From Thiorhodococcus mannitoliphagus (lineage in GTDB: Bacteria > Pseudomonadota > Gammaproteobacteria > Chromatiales > Chromatiaceae): 64,000 nt of DNA. The position numbers and the translations under genes were made by a program. The notes beneath the pieces are model-generated. The model had not been told where the DNA came from and made no database searches. It worked only from the letters and a program-made list of their open reading frames with translations. The DNA lies in assembly GCF_010915725.1 (NCBI RefSeq), contig NZ_JAAIJR010000019.1:1-64000 (forward strand), in the 5' to 3' direction. Numbering within the stretch: the first letter of the stretch is position 1; every line of letters starts with the position of its first letter. This document shows positions 47,205 through 55,530 of the stretch, piece after piece.

Positions 47205-48845
47205 TCAGGCGTTCTCGTATTCCTTGATCTGCTCCTCGGTCATCTGCTGGTCTCCGCCGCCGCAAGCCTTGGGACCACCGCACGCCTGTGGCGCCGCGCC
47301 GACCGCGCTGACCGCCGGACGCTTGGCCGGCGGCGCCTTCTTCCAGGAATTGTGATCCGGCTCGACAATCTTGGTCCTGGACTTGTCGTAGTCGAACTTG
47401 ATGAACTTCTTGAACAGCGGGCCCCAGTAGTTCTGCTTGCCCAGCTGATAGAAGCGACGCTCCATGGCGCTCTTCAAGAACGCCTTGATACAACCGATCA
47501 GGTACTTACGGCGGAAGGGATCCTTCACCCAGGGATACTGGAAGAACATCCGCTTCATGTAAAAGCGCCGGTAATTGGCCATGACGCCGTCGAGCAACTC
47601 GGCGCGGTCGATGTTGTCGGGCTTCATGATCGGCGAGACGAAGTTGTACTTCGAGTAGTCGAAGACCTCGACCCTGTCGCCCATTTCCGTGAACATATCG
47701 GAGAAGGGCCAGGGGGTGTACATCGACCAGTTGGCCATGTCGGCGCCCCAGTCCATGACCATCTGATAGGTCTCTTCGAGCGTCTCGCGAGTCTCGTTCT
47801 CGAGGCCGACGATGAACTGCGCCTCGGTGACGATGCCGTTCTGTTGCAGCAGCTGAATGGCGCGCTTGTTTTGTTCGATCGTCGTCTCTTTGACGAAGCG
47901 GTCGAGGTTGAGCTGAGCGGCGGCCTCGGTACCGAGTGAGATGTGCACCAGCCCGGCCTTGCGGTAGAAGGGCAGCAAATCCTCGTCACGCATGACGTCG
48001 GTGACACGGGTGTTGATGCCCCAATGGATGCCCAGGTCGCGGTCGATCAGCTCCTGACAGAACTCGACGAACTTCGCCTTGTTGATCTGCGGCTCTTCGT
48101 CGGCAAGGATGAAGAAGCCGACGCCATGAACTTTCACCAGCTCCTCGATCTCGTCGACCATGCGCTTGGGATCGCGCACGCGATAATCACGCCAGAACTT
48201 CCATTGCGAGCAGAAGCTGCAGGTGAAGGGGCAGCCGCGCGCCATGTTGGGGGTCGCAACCGGAACGCCGAGCGGGATGTAGATGTACTTCTTCCACTCC
48301 AGGATGCCCCAGTCCGGCCAGATGGAATCGACATCTTTGATCGAAGGCTCTGCCGGCGTGGCCACGACCTGGTTGTCTTCGCCTAAGAAGGCGAGTCCGT
48401 TAATCGTCTCGCGCTCGGCCGGCCAGCGGCCCTCGTCGATGGCGCGCACCAGATTCAAGGTGACGGCCTCGCCCTCACCGCGGACGATGACGTCGATCCA
48501 GGGGGCCTCGGCCAGCACCTGCTGGAACATGAAGGTGCCGTGGATACCGCCGAGCACCCTGACCGCATTCGGGCACTCCTCCTTGGCGATCTGCAGGACA
48601 CGCTGCGCGGCATAGATCATCGGCGTCATCGCCGTGGTCGCGACGATGTCGGCCTTGGCGTCGCGGATCGCCACGCGCAGCTGCTCCTCGTCCAGCTTGT
48701 CCACCAGGGCGTCGACGAAGTGATAGTCCTCGTAGCCGCCGGACTTCAGGTAACCGGCAATATAGGCGACCCACGCTGGCGACCAGTTGCCAGCGATATC
48801 AGCGGCACCGGCGCTATAGTTTGGGTGGACAAAAAGGATTCGCAT
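47205..48845 (-). CDS. bchE: Mg-protoporphyrin IX monomethyl ester anaerobic cyclase
   Basis: A 546-residue B12-binding radical SAM protein. The N-terminal cobalamin-binding-like domain (about 1-150) is followed by the radical SAM core with 4Fe-4S motif [14 protein letters not shown] near 205. Then come BchE-typical segments ([28 protein letters not shown]). It forms the fifth (E) ring of bacteriochlorophyll without O2. The tail is Ala/Pro/Gly-rich with CGG pairs. GGAG lies 7 bp before the ATG. It shares a divergent region with cobF. It proves the organism is, or recently was, a bacteriochlorophyll producer. Confidence 0.92.
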   Translation of the reverse strand: MRILFVHPNYSAGAADIAGNWSPAWVAYIAGYLKSGGYEDYHFVDALVDKLDEEQLRVAIRDAKADIVATTAMTPMIYAAQRVLQIAKEECPNAVRVLGGIHGTFMFQQVLAEAPWIDVIVRGEGEAVTLNLVRAIDEGRWPAERETINGLAFLGEDNQVVATPAEPSIKDVDSIWPDWGILEWKKYIYIPLGVPVATPNMARGCPFTCSFCSQWKFWRDYRVRDPKRMVDEIEELVKVHGVGFFILADEEPQINKAKFVEFCQELIDRDLGIHWGINTRVTDVMRDEDLLPFYRKAGLVHISLGTEAAAQLNLDRFVKETTIEQNKRAIQLLQQNGIVTEAQFIVGLENETRETLEETYQMVMDWGADMANWSMYTPWPFSDMFTEMGDRVEVFDYSKYNFVSPIMKPDNIDRAELLDGVMANYRRFYMKRMFFQYPWVKDPFRRKYLIGCIKAFLKSAMERRFYQLGKQNYWGPLFKKFIKFDYDKSRTKIVEPDHNSWKKAPPAKRPAVSAVGAAPQACGGPKACGGGDQQMTEEQIKEYENA

Positions 48846-49161
48846 TGTCAGCTCCGGGTTTTCAAGAACAGTCGGGCATGGACGCGCTAGTGTAGAAGCA
48901 GCACCTTAGCCACTGATGAGGATGCGTCAGTCCCGCCGGCTTAAGCAACCTGTCAGTAGATAGGGTTATTCGGCATTTCCGACTGGGATAAGCGAAATCG
49001 AGATCAAGTCGCCGATAATACCAACGACTCGGTAGAATCGCCATGCTGATAGTCATCACCGACCAGGCCCGGACGCGCACCGGCACCACCCACGCGCGCT
49101 ACCCCTGTCGCTTGCGCGGCGGAGGTCACGGCAGAGCCCCATCGCAACATCCCGAGAAACC
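48846..49161. promoter_or_regulatory. Divergent bchE/cobF region
   Basis: 316 bp between divergent bchE and cobF must carry their promoters. A stretch AGCCACTG...CAGTCCCG...ACCTGTCAG near 48904-48955 faintly recalls parts of a cobalamin riboswitch but lacks the GGGAA/GGTGAAA elements and the full B12 box. No clear TGT-N12-ACA (PpsR/CrtJ) site was seen. Confidence 0.35.
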
Positions 49162-49944
49162 ATGAAGAAGCTGTACCTCATCGGCATGGGTCCAGGCGGA
49201 CCCCAGTACCTTACCATCCAAGCCATCGAGACACTCAAGCGCACCAACGTCTTCTTCATGTTAGAGAAGGAGGGCCAGGGGAAGGAAGAGCTGCTACAGA
49301 TGCGCAAGGACATCCTGACTCACTATTTGGGGGAATCAGGCTACCGTGTCGTCATCGCGACCAGCCCCCCGCGACGCATGACGGCCGAGGGCTACAAGGC
49401 CGGCGTCAAGGTCTGGCACGACGAAAAGCGCGCCCTCTTCGAGCGTCTCCTCACCCAGGAGTTGGACGACGGCCAGAGCGGAGCCTTGCTGCTCTGGGGT
49501 GACCCGAGCATCTATGATCAGACCGTCAGCCTCATCGCCGAGCTGGCAGCATCCTCCGCGGGCGAGTTGGACTTCGAGATCATCCCAGGCATCACCTCCG
49601 TTCAAATGCTGACCGCCAGACACAAGATCCCAATGAACCGCGTCGGCGAGAGCATCACCATCACCACAGGCCGCCATGCCGAGACCTGCGACCCGGCCGA
49701 TCTTCAGAATGCCGTGGTCATGCTCGACTACAACGCCTCCTTCCAGCGCTTCAAGGGCCAGAATATGGATGTCTACTGGGGCGGCTATCTTGGCTGCCCA
49801 GACGAGGTCCTGGTCTCTGGCCCAATCGACGAAGTGACGGATGATCTGTTAGCGACCAAGGCAGCCGTGCGCGACAAGAAGGGCTGGCTCATGGACATCT
49901 ATCTGCTGCGCCGTCGCGAGACAGACGACAGCAAAGCCTCCTAG
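49162..49944 (+). CDS. cobF: Precorrin-6A synthase (deacetylating)
   Basis: A 260-residue tetrapyrrole methylase matching CobF: LYLIGMGPGGPQYLTIQAIE at the N-terminus, VWHDEKRALFERLL, ALLLWGDPSIYDQTVSLI, and IPGITSVQMLTARHKIPM. It methylates C1 with loss of acetate, a step specific to the oxygen-dependent pathway. Divergent from bchE. It precedes a stretch of short repeats. Confidence 0.93.
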   Translation: MKKLYLIGMGPGGPQYLTIQAIETLKRTNVFFMLEKEGQGKEELLQMRKDILTHYLGESGYRVVIATSPPRRMTAEGYKAGVKVWHDEKRALFERLLTQELDDGQSGALLLWGDPSIYDQTVSLIAELAASSAGELDFEIIPGITSVQMLTARHKIPMNRVGESITITTGRHAETCDPADLQNAVVMLDYNASFQRFKGQNMDVYWGGYLGCPDEVLVSGPIDEVTDDLLATKAAVRDKKGWLMDIYLLRRRETDDSKAS

Positions 49945-49981
49945 TGCTGCGGGTTAGAAGTCGCGAGGCCGTTCTTGGCCA

Positions 49982-50058
49982 TTGTCGTTGTCGTTGTCGT
50001 TCTCGTTGTCGAAATATTCGCTATGTCGAGACCGCGATCACGATTACGACAACGACAA
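49982..50058. repeat. GTTGTC hexamer run with inverted partner
   Basis: A run of TTGTCG-type hexamers (49982-50010) is followed by an inverse piece ACGACAACGACAA (50046-50058), forming a long imperfect hairpin. It lies downstream of cobF, where it may act as a terminator-like structure. Confidence 0.55.
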
Positions 50059-50059
50059 G

Positions 50060-50431
50060 GCACCCGTCTCGGAACTTGCGCGGCGACGCACTAGGCCACC
50101 CATGCCGTTCATCGGGCAAGAGGACCGATTGAGCGCGACCACAACTGATCTCTAGCGTCGGTTGGGCCGAGGTACGGGATCCAACGGAAGGCTGCATGTT
50201 GGCCCGCCTAACGTCGGCCCAAGGATCGCTGGCAAGCGCCCGTCGCCTATGGCCGCACCTGGAGCCTTGAAATGCCGGATCTAGGGTCAGCGTACTGTGC
50301 TAGCATCCTCGACGGGATGCGCGCGGGTATTTCGCTGTAAAATGGCCGGCATCCTGCTCGATGGCGCTCCTTCAGTGCCGCATGCCAAATCATTGAGCAA
50401 AATCCTTCTGTCAGAGAGGCGTTGGTCAAAC
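50060..50431. other. Intergenic region before lipoprotein gene
   Basis: No convincing gene. Open frames here are short or are non-coding extensions of the lipoprotein frame. The promoter for the downstream pair is expected in the right part. Confidence 0.5.
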
Positions 50432-51607
50432 GTGCGTTTGAAAGCCACATTGTGCTGTATGGCGATCTCCGGGCTGCTGCTCACGGGCTGCGCCGGAACC
50501 CCAAGCAACTATTCGTCGAACCCCGAACTCAGCTCGGCACCCTTGCCCGGCGATTTCGACCGACTTCCCCAGACCACGCTGCCGGGCGCAACGCGCGATG
50601 AGGTCAAGCTGCTGGCCATGGGGGCCGCGCGCAACAAGGGCTGGAGCATCACCAAGACAGGCTCCGACCGACTCATCGCACAGCGCAATGCGGATCCGAG
50701 TCTGCTCGACTCCTACGGGACCGGACCACTGCCAGGATCAACGCTGGAGGTCACCTCCTTCTTCGTCCAGCAAGGCAGCAATCTCAACGTCGCGACCAAG
50801 GCCGAGGTCGTCTCCCCCGCGATCTCAGGTCAGCCGGTGCGGCGCACGGATGTCACCGAGACCTATCGTGATACCTTAGAGCAGTCGCTGAACTCCCTGC
50901 GCACGACCTGGTCGAGCAACCGCGGGCGCGTGGCACGCGCGACGCCACCTGCGCAAGGCTGGGCAGACCCTTGGGCCGGAACTCCCTACGCGCGCCCACC
51001 GAAGACGGAAGAGCCGACTGACGATGCCCCCGCACCCGAGGTTGCAAGCACACCCGCACCAGCGGCCGAGCCCGCCGCAGCGACGCCCGACGTTGCGGAG
51101 CCCCTCCCGGAATATCGCCCTGAGCCGGAGAGGAGAGCCGCAGAGCCAGCATTCCAGACTCAGCAGACGACTCCAATGACAACGCCGACCCCAGAGGTCG
51201 CGGAGACCCAGATCTCGCCTCAAGTCCAGCCATCCTACACCCGGCCACTCCCAGAGCCACGACGGCCCCCACCGAGTGCCGCACCCGTTATCGACGCCAC
51301 GGCCGCCCTCGACACCCGCTACCGCAGTGACTACGGCAGCCCGATCGGCAACGATTACGGCGCCCCGACCAGCGTCGCGCCACGTGAGAACATGATGGCA
51401 CTGCCGCAAAGCAGCACCGGCTCGGCCGGCGTCACCTCAGCCGCCTACGCAGAGCAATATGCCCGTCAGCGCGGCTGTCAGGTCTCTGCTTCAGGGTCAC
51501 AACTGATCGAGTCGCGCCAAGACGGGGAAGTGCACAAGGTGCCCTGCGAAGGCAGCGATAGCTTTCTCATCAAATGTCAGAACGGAAGCTGCCAAGGCCT
51601 CCTCTGA
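50432..51607 (+). CDS. Lipoprotein with Cys-containing C-terminal domain
   Basis: A 391-residue protein. GTG start at 50432, signal sequence RLKATLCCMAISGLLLTGCAG with lipobox LTGC. An N-terminal domain (about 40-150) has LLAMGAARNKGW and VTETYRDTLEQSLNSLRTTW. A long Pro/Ala/Glu/Thr-rich linker (about 170-290) follows. The C-terminal domain (about 330-391) is AYAEQYARQRGC...VPCEGSD...KCQNGSCQ with four Cys. The next gene is a paralog of both end domains. No family was recognised. Predicted outer-membrane or periplasmic lipoprotein. Confidence 0.72.
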   Translation: MRLKATLCCMAISGLLLTGCAGTPSNYSSNPELSSAPLPGDFDRLPQTTLPGATRDEVKLLAMGAARNKGWSITKTGSDRLIAQRNADPSLLDSYGTGPLPGSTLEVTSFFVQQGSNLNVATKAEVVSPAISGQPVRRTDVTETYRDTLEQSLNSLRTTWSSNRGRVARATPPAQGWADPWAGTPYARPPKTEEPTDDAPAPEVASTPAPAAEPAAATPDVAEPLPEYRPEPERRAAEPAFQTQQTTPMTTPTPEVAETQISPQVQPSYTRPLPEPRRPPPSAAPVIDATAALDTRYRSDYGSPIGNDYGAPTSVAPRENMMALPQSSTGSAGVTSAAYAEQYARQRGCQVSASGSQLIESRQDGEVHKVPCEGSDSFLIKCQNGSCQGLL

Positions 51608-52329
51608 GCCCGCAGACAAGGCTTGCCCCAAGGCGCCGGGCGTCTCGCAGCGCGTCGGCGCGTCTCTGCCTTGTCGCGCTGCTCGCCCTGCTGATACCGC
51701 CTTGGGCGCTCGCCGGCGCACCACCGAACGTCATGCTGTTCGGCGCGCGACTTGACGATGCCCGAGCTTTCGCGGTGGACAGCGCCGCCAGCCGCGGCTG
51801 GCGGATCCTCTCTGCGACCTCAGGCGCGGCCGTCTTCGAGCAAATCCTCGCGGGTCACGACGAAGACGGCGTGCTGATTGCCGAGCGCGTGCTGCGCATC
51901 TACGCGGACTTCGCGGAGGACTCGGATGGGTCCCGCGTCAGCCTCCGCGCCGAGGAAGTAGAATGGCCTGGCACTGAGAATGAGTGGCGATCAGACGTCA
52001 CCGAGCACTATTCCGAAAACCTCATGAAGGCACTGGCGTCGCTGCGCGGCAAGTGGGACGCGCGCGGCACCGGGCCCGACAGAAGCACGGCCATCCGGCC
52101 CCGGATGGGGCATTTGACATCAGAATCTCGGCAGCGCGCGCCCGCAACGGTCGGTATTTGGGCCTACGCCGCGGAGCGCTATGCCATGACGCGCGGCTGC
52201 TCCTTGACAGAGCAGGCCACCAAACTCGAGGGATCCGGTCAAGGTTGGGAGCAGCACCGCGTCTTCTGTCAGAACGGCGTCCAGATGCTCGTGCAATGTC
52301 GCTACGGCGACTGCACGACCCATGAGTAG
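51574..52329 (+). CDS. Exported paralog of the upstream lipoprotein
   Basis: A 251-residue protein with a signal peptide (LCLVALLALLIPPWALAG). The N-terminal domain matches the upstream gene (AVDSAASRGWRIL; VTEHYSENLMKALASLRGKW) and so does the C-terminal Cys domain (AYAAERYAMTRGC...VFCQNG...QCRYGDC). The Pro-rich linker is missing. It is not a lipoprotein. It overlaps the previous gene by 34 bp, which points to co-translation and maybe a heteromeric complex. Confidence 0.7.
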   Translation: MSERKLPRPPLSPQTRLAPRRRASRSASARLCLVALLALLIPPWALAGAPPNVMLFGARLDDARAFAVDSAASRGWRILSATSGAAVFEQILAGHDEDGVLIAERVLRIYADFAEDSDGSRVSLRAEEVEWPGTENEWRSDVTEHYSENLMKALASLRGKWDARGTGPDRSTAIRPRMGHLTSESRQRAPATVGIWAYAAERYAMTRGCSLTEQATKLEGSGQGWEQHRVFCQNGVQMLVQCRYGDCTTHE

Positions 52330-52387
52330 CAATGTCCGCCATGATTGCGCCCCGCCTAGGAGCCTGCGTCGGCGAAATCAGGACGCC

Positions 52388-52494
52388 CTAAGAAAGCGTC
52401 CATCAACAACTTCCCCCCTTTCGCAAAGGGGGGCTAGGGGGGATTTCGGGCGGCATCGCTCGCGTCGGGAAGCAATTGATGGACACTGTCTAAG
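52388..52494. repeat. Repeat A copy 5
   Basis: A 107-bp copy (C6/G6 hairpin near the left end) with a slightly altered right end (GGACACTGTCTAAG). It lies between the exported pair and repeat C copy 2. Confidence 0.85.
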
Positions 52495-52533
52495 CGTTGC
52501 ATCCGACTCGCATGGATCCGCACCCCGCGACCT

Positions 52534-52710
52534 CGAATCCTTGGGGGCGCAAAATGCTTGCAGATGAATCAAATTTCGATGAAGCGTCCGACCATCCAAG
52601 GCCGTCGGGATCAGGATCAGGATCAGGATCGGGATCGAACCGACGATAGCGATCCCGATAGCGATCCCGATGGCATGACTCGTCGGTCTGAGGCGAAGCC
52701 TCGCTAGCCT
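52534..52710. repeat. Repeat C copy 2 (hexamer-containing)
   Basis: The conserved block GGGGGCGCAAAATGCTTG ... GATGAAGCGTCCGACCATCC is followed by GGATCA about three times, GGATCG twice, GAACCGACGATAGCGATCCC, and a second GATAGCGATCCC. It then continues into GACTCGTCGGTCTGAGGCGA, shared with copy 3. Hexamer type and number differ between copies. Confidence 0.8.
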
Positions 52711-52758
52711 TTGCGCATTCTCATTGGCGGGAAAAGGCGCGCGAAGGAGAATGTGCCC

Positions 52759-53319
52759 ATGAAAATCACACAGAATCTCATTCTCACCCTGATCGCGGTC
52801 GCGCTGTTCAGCGGATGCGGTCGCTCGGGCGATAGCACAACGATCGCCGCAGGCGGAGCGGCGCTCCTCGAAGTGGCCGAGCAGGGCGATCTCCAGACAC
52901 TGAATCAGCTCTTGGCGCAACACCGCCAGCCCGACGTGCGTGACAGTTGCGACTGGACCCCGCTCATGAAGGCCGCCCTCTACGGCCATCAAGAGGTCGT
53001 AGAGCGGCTCATCCAAGCCGGAGCGCAGGTCGACGCGGCCGACAAGGGTGGCTACACGGCGGTCATGCTCGCCGCCTCCAACAACCACGCTCAGGTCGTC
53101 GACCTGCTGCTGAAGCAGGGCGCCATGGCAGACCACCAGGAGTCCACCAAGGGCTGGACGGCACTGATTTGGGCCGCCAAGCAGGGACACACCAAGGCCG
53201 TCTCGGCCCTGCTCGCGCAGGGTGCCGATCGGACACTCAAGGACTACGACGGTAAGACGGCCGCTGACTGGGCACGCCAAGAGGGTCACAGCGAGGTCCT
53301 CGAACTCCTGCAGGGCTGA
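52759..53319 (+). CDS. Ankyrin-repeat lipoprotein
   Basis: A 186-residue protein. Signal ILTLIAVALFSGCG with a lipobox. Then four to five ankyrin repeats: LLEVAEQGDLQTLNQLLAQ, WTPLMKAALYGHQEVVERLIQ, GYTAVMLAASNNHAQVVDLLL, WTALIWAAKQGHTKAVSALLA. Ankyrin repeats bind other proteins; here the location is probably periplasmic. AAGGAG precedes the ATG at 52759. The upstream extension lies in repeat C. Confidence 0.85.
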   Translation: MKITQNLILTLIAVALFSGCGRSGDSTTIAAGGAALLEVAEQGDLQTLNQLLAQHRQPDVRDSCDWTPLMKAALYGHQEVVERLIQAGAQVDAADKGGYTAVMLAASNNHAQVVDLLLKQGAMADHQESTKGWTALIWAAKQGHTKAVSALLAQGADRTLKDYDGKTAADWARQEGHSEVLELLQG

Positions 53320-53440
53320 GCACCGCCCCTGGCGTCGCCACAACAAAGCGACGCCCAATCACGCCATCGCTCACCCGAGATTCGGGAGTTGGGGCTCCAA
53401 TGGCACCAATGTCACGAAGAAAAGCCTAGGACTGTCTTGC

Positions 53441-53567
53441 CTCACCACCTATCGGTTTTATATAGCCAGGGCCTCCAGCCCTGGCAAACCAGGCCAGGAT
53501 GGCCTGGCTATACGCAGGCTTGGAGCGGCTGTTCCGGTTGATGTCGGGAAACCGATAGGTGTTGAGC
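53441..53567. repeat. Repeat D (127 bp, with possible target duplication)
   Basis: The ends CACCTATCGGTTT / AAACCGATAGGTG are perfect inverse copies. Inside are palindromes CCAGGGCCTCCAGCCCTGG and CCAGGCCAGGATGGCCTGG. The 9-mer CTGTCTTGC flanks the element directly on both sides (53432-53440 and 53568-53576), as a target-site duplication would. It is seen once in this window. Confidence 0.65.
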
Positions 53568-53659
53568 TGTCTTGCGCGGACTTCCCGTCCGCCGAACCTC
53601 TGCGAAGAACAGAAAACCTAACCCTTGAGAGACTGTCTGGAAATCATCGTAGAGGCCCC

Positions 53660-53825
53660 TAGGAGCCTGTCCGACTTGGGGGGATCGAAGCGAGGAAGTG
53701 GGAGAGCGAGGCCATTTCGTTCCGGTTTTGAGGCGCATAGTGGTTCTATGTAACGAAAAAGCGGGGCGAAAGGGACCGTTCTCCCGATTCCATAGCCGAT
53801 TCATCCTAAGTCGGACAGGCTCCTA
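53660..53825. repeat. Repeat B copy 2 (166 bp)
   Basis: Same ends and almost identical interior as 46915-47080, in the same orientation. Only a few differences are seen (for example GGACCG vs GGACCC, CATAGCCG vs CGCAGCCG). Confidence 0.9.
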
Positions 53826-53984
53826 GGATCCTTGAGGGCGCAAAATGCTCGCAGATGAGTCAAATTTCGATGAAGCGTCTGACCATCCAAGGCCGTCGGG
53901 ATCGGGATCGAACCGACGATAGCGATTCCGATCCCGATGGCGATCCCGATGGCATGACGCGTCGGTCTGAGGCGAAGCCTCCCT
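53826..53984. repeat. Repeat C copy 3 (hexamer-containing)
   Basis: The conserved block TGAGGGCGCAAAATGCTCG is followed by GGGATC twice, GAACCGACGATAGCGATTCC and two GATCCCGATGGC units. It abuts repeat B on the left and repeat A on the right. Confidence 0.8.
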
Positions 53985-54089
53985 AGGAAAGTGACCATCA
54001 ACAACTTCCCCCCCTTTCGCAAAGGGGGGACAGGGGGGATTTCGAGCGGGGTCGCTCGCATCGGGAAACAATTGATGGGCACTTTCTGG
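53983..54089. repeat. Repeat A copy 6
   Basis: A 107-bp copy with a changed left end (CTAGGAAAGTGACC) and right end (GGGCACTTTCTGGG). The C6/G6 hairpin is intact. Confidence 0.85.
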
Positions 54090-54188
54090 GAGTTTCCAGA
54101 CAGCTTCTGAGCGCGCTGCCGATCCGCCAACTCAACCGTTCAGGAATTGATACTTGGGCTTGACTACGGACCCAGTTATGCTTCAGGC

Positions 54189-55067
54189 ATGCCAAGCCTG
54201 AGAGAAAAAATGGCGGAGAACGGGTTCGAGTCGAACGATGACTACGAATTCCAGCTTCGCTGCCTCCTGGAGAGCCCAAGCAGGGGCATTCGCACCCTCA
54301 ACATCGCCGGCGAGGGCGAGCGCCGCAAGACAGCCTTTGCCAACGCCCTGGCGCGCTCGCTGGATTTTCCGCACCTGCTCTATCACGACTTCACCGACGA
54401 GAGCCCACCGCTGCCGGACGTCATTCTCCCGCCCAGCCGCGACGAGCTTGGCCGCGAGGAGCCGCCGATCGAACCACTGGATCAGATCCTGAGCGAGGCC
54501 TGCGCCCAGAGCGAAGGCGAGCCGACCGTGCTGATCCTGGACCAACTTCACGCAGCGGACTTTCGCGAGCACATCCGCATCCATCGTCTCGTCTCCAGCT
54601 GCTACTGGGACGTCAAGGACGGGCGCTATTTCGCCAATGCGCGCCATCTGCTGCTCTTCCTGATCTCGGAGGAACCGCTCTATCACGCCCTGCAAAAAGA
54701 GAGCTTCCGGGTGTGGATCAATCGTGCCTCGGAGCGGCATCTGGACTACCGCCCCACCGAATTTGGACTCACGTCTCAAGCCCAACCGCTCTTTGATGCC
54801 CTCGCCCAGCTGTTTCGAGAACTGGATGCGGCACCAACCCGCAGTGAGTTCGCGCGCATCCTTTCTGACCTGCAACTCCATGTGCGCACAACCGAGCACT
54901 TACAGCTCAGTCTGTTCGGACGTACCGAAGGCCTCGAACGCGCTGCCATCGCATCGCCCGAGCATCAATCACGCTTGACCAGCGTCGTCGACGCGGCGCA
55001 GACATTGCTGGTTACGGAGCACATCGAGCTGTCCGGCTCGCCTGACCACAAGCGCGACCCGGAATAA
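54189..55067 (+). CDS. AAA-like protein with degenerate P-loop
   Basis: A 292-residue protein. An NTPase-like start has TLNIAGEGERRKTAFANALA, where the Walker A Gly before Lys-Thr is Arg, and VLILDQLHAADF is Walker-B-like (Asp-Gln in place of Asp-Glu). C-terminal helices follow (LFDALAQLFRELD). It may be an inactive ATPase used as a scaffold. I do not recognise the family. ATG 54189 has no strong ribosome site; ATG 54147 is an alternative. It precedes bolA by about 90 bp. Confidence 0.55.
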   Translation: MPSLREKMAENGFESNDDYEFQLRCLLESPSRGIRTLNIAGEGERRKTAFANALARSLDFPHLLYHDFTDESPPLPDVILPPSRDELGREEPPIEPLDQILSEACAQSEGEPTVLILDQLHAADFREHIRIHRLVSSCYWDVKDGRYFANARHLLLFLISEEPLYHALQKESFRVWINRASERHLDYRPTEFGLTSQAQPLFDALAQLFRELDAAPTRSEFARILSDLQLHVRTTEHLQLSLFGRTEGLERAAIASPEHQSRLTSVVDAAQTLLVTEHIELSGSPDHKRDPE

Positions 55068-55160
55068 GAAAAACAATTTGAGTTTGGGAGAGCCGGGGCA
55101 AGGAAGTCGACCCGGCTCCTAGCATAGCCCCCACATGGGGCACCACGCGGAGGAAGAGCC

Positions 55161-55478
55161 ATGAATCGAAAGCAGCGCATCGAGAGCCAAATCAAGGAAG
55201 CGCTCCAGCCAATGTATCTAGACATCGTCGATGAGAGCTATATGCACTCCGTGCCTCCGGGCTCGGAATCGCACTTCAAGCTCTTGGTAGTCAGCGACAC
55301 CTTTGCCGACATGCCCTTGGTCGAGCGCCATCGGCGCGTCAACGCAATGCTCAGCGAGGAACTGAGAGCCGGGTTGCACGCCTTGACGATGCACACCTGG
55401 ACTCCCGAAGAATGGCAGGAGAAGGGAGGGGTTCCAGAATCCCCCCCCTGCCAGGGCGGCTCCAAGGCGACTGCATAG
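55161..55478 (+). CDS. bolA: BolA family protein
   Basis: A 105-residue protein with the BolA fold: IESQIKEALQPMYLDIVDES, the signature GSESHFKLLVVSDTFADMPLVERHRRVNAML (read in parts) and a conserved His in LHALTMHTWTPEEW. BolA proteins bind [2Fe-2S] clusters with monothiol glutaredoxins and affect envelope and stress responses. GGAGG lies 7 bp before the ATG. Confidence 0.93.
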   Translation: MNRKQRIESQIKEALQPMYLDIVDESYMHSVPPGSESHFKLLVVSDTFADMPLVERHRRVNAMLSEELRAGLHALTMHTWTPEEWQEKGGVPESPPCQGGSKATA

Positions 55479-55492
55479 CGCAGAAGACGCAG

Positions 55493-55515
55493 AGACCGCC
55501 GCCAAGCGGCGGTCT
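55493..55515. terminator. Hairpin between convergent bolA and AGCS gene
   Basis: A 9-bp perfect stem AGACCGCCG / CGGCGGTCT with loop CCAAG, 14 bp after the bolA stop and 15 bp before the end of the convergent symporter gene. No T-run; likely a shared 3' structure. Confidence 0.6.
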
Positions 55516-55530
55516 AGAGGAGCCTGTTGG

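Larger units (their letters stand above)
53629..54108. repeat. Repeat-E-like element with nested insertions
   Basis: The ends GAGACTGTCTGGAAA (about 53629) and TTTCCAGACAGCTTCT (about 54093-54108) resemble repeat E's ends (AGAGGCTGTCTGAA). Between them sit repeat B copy 2, repeat C copy 3 and repeat A copy 6 with almost no other sequence. This suggests successive insertion into one element. Confidence 0.5.

Noticed and set aside
48900-48960. Cobalamin riboswitch between bchE and cobF
   Set aside because: Only scattered similarity (CCACTG, CAGTCC, CCTG). The GGGAA..GGTGAAA core and the full B12 box are missing. A covariance-model search would decide.
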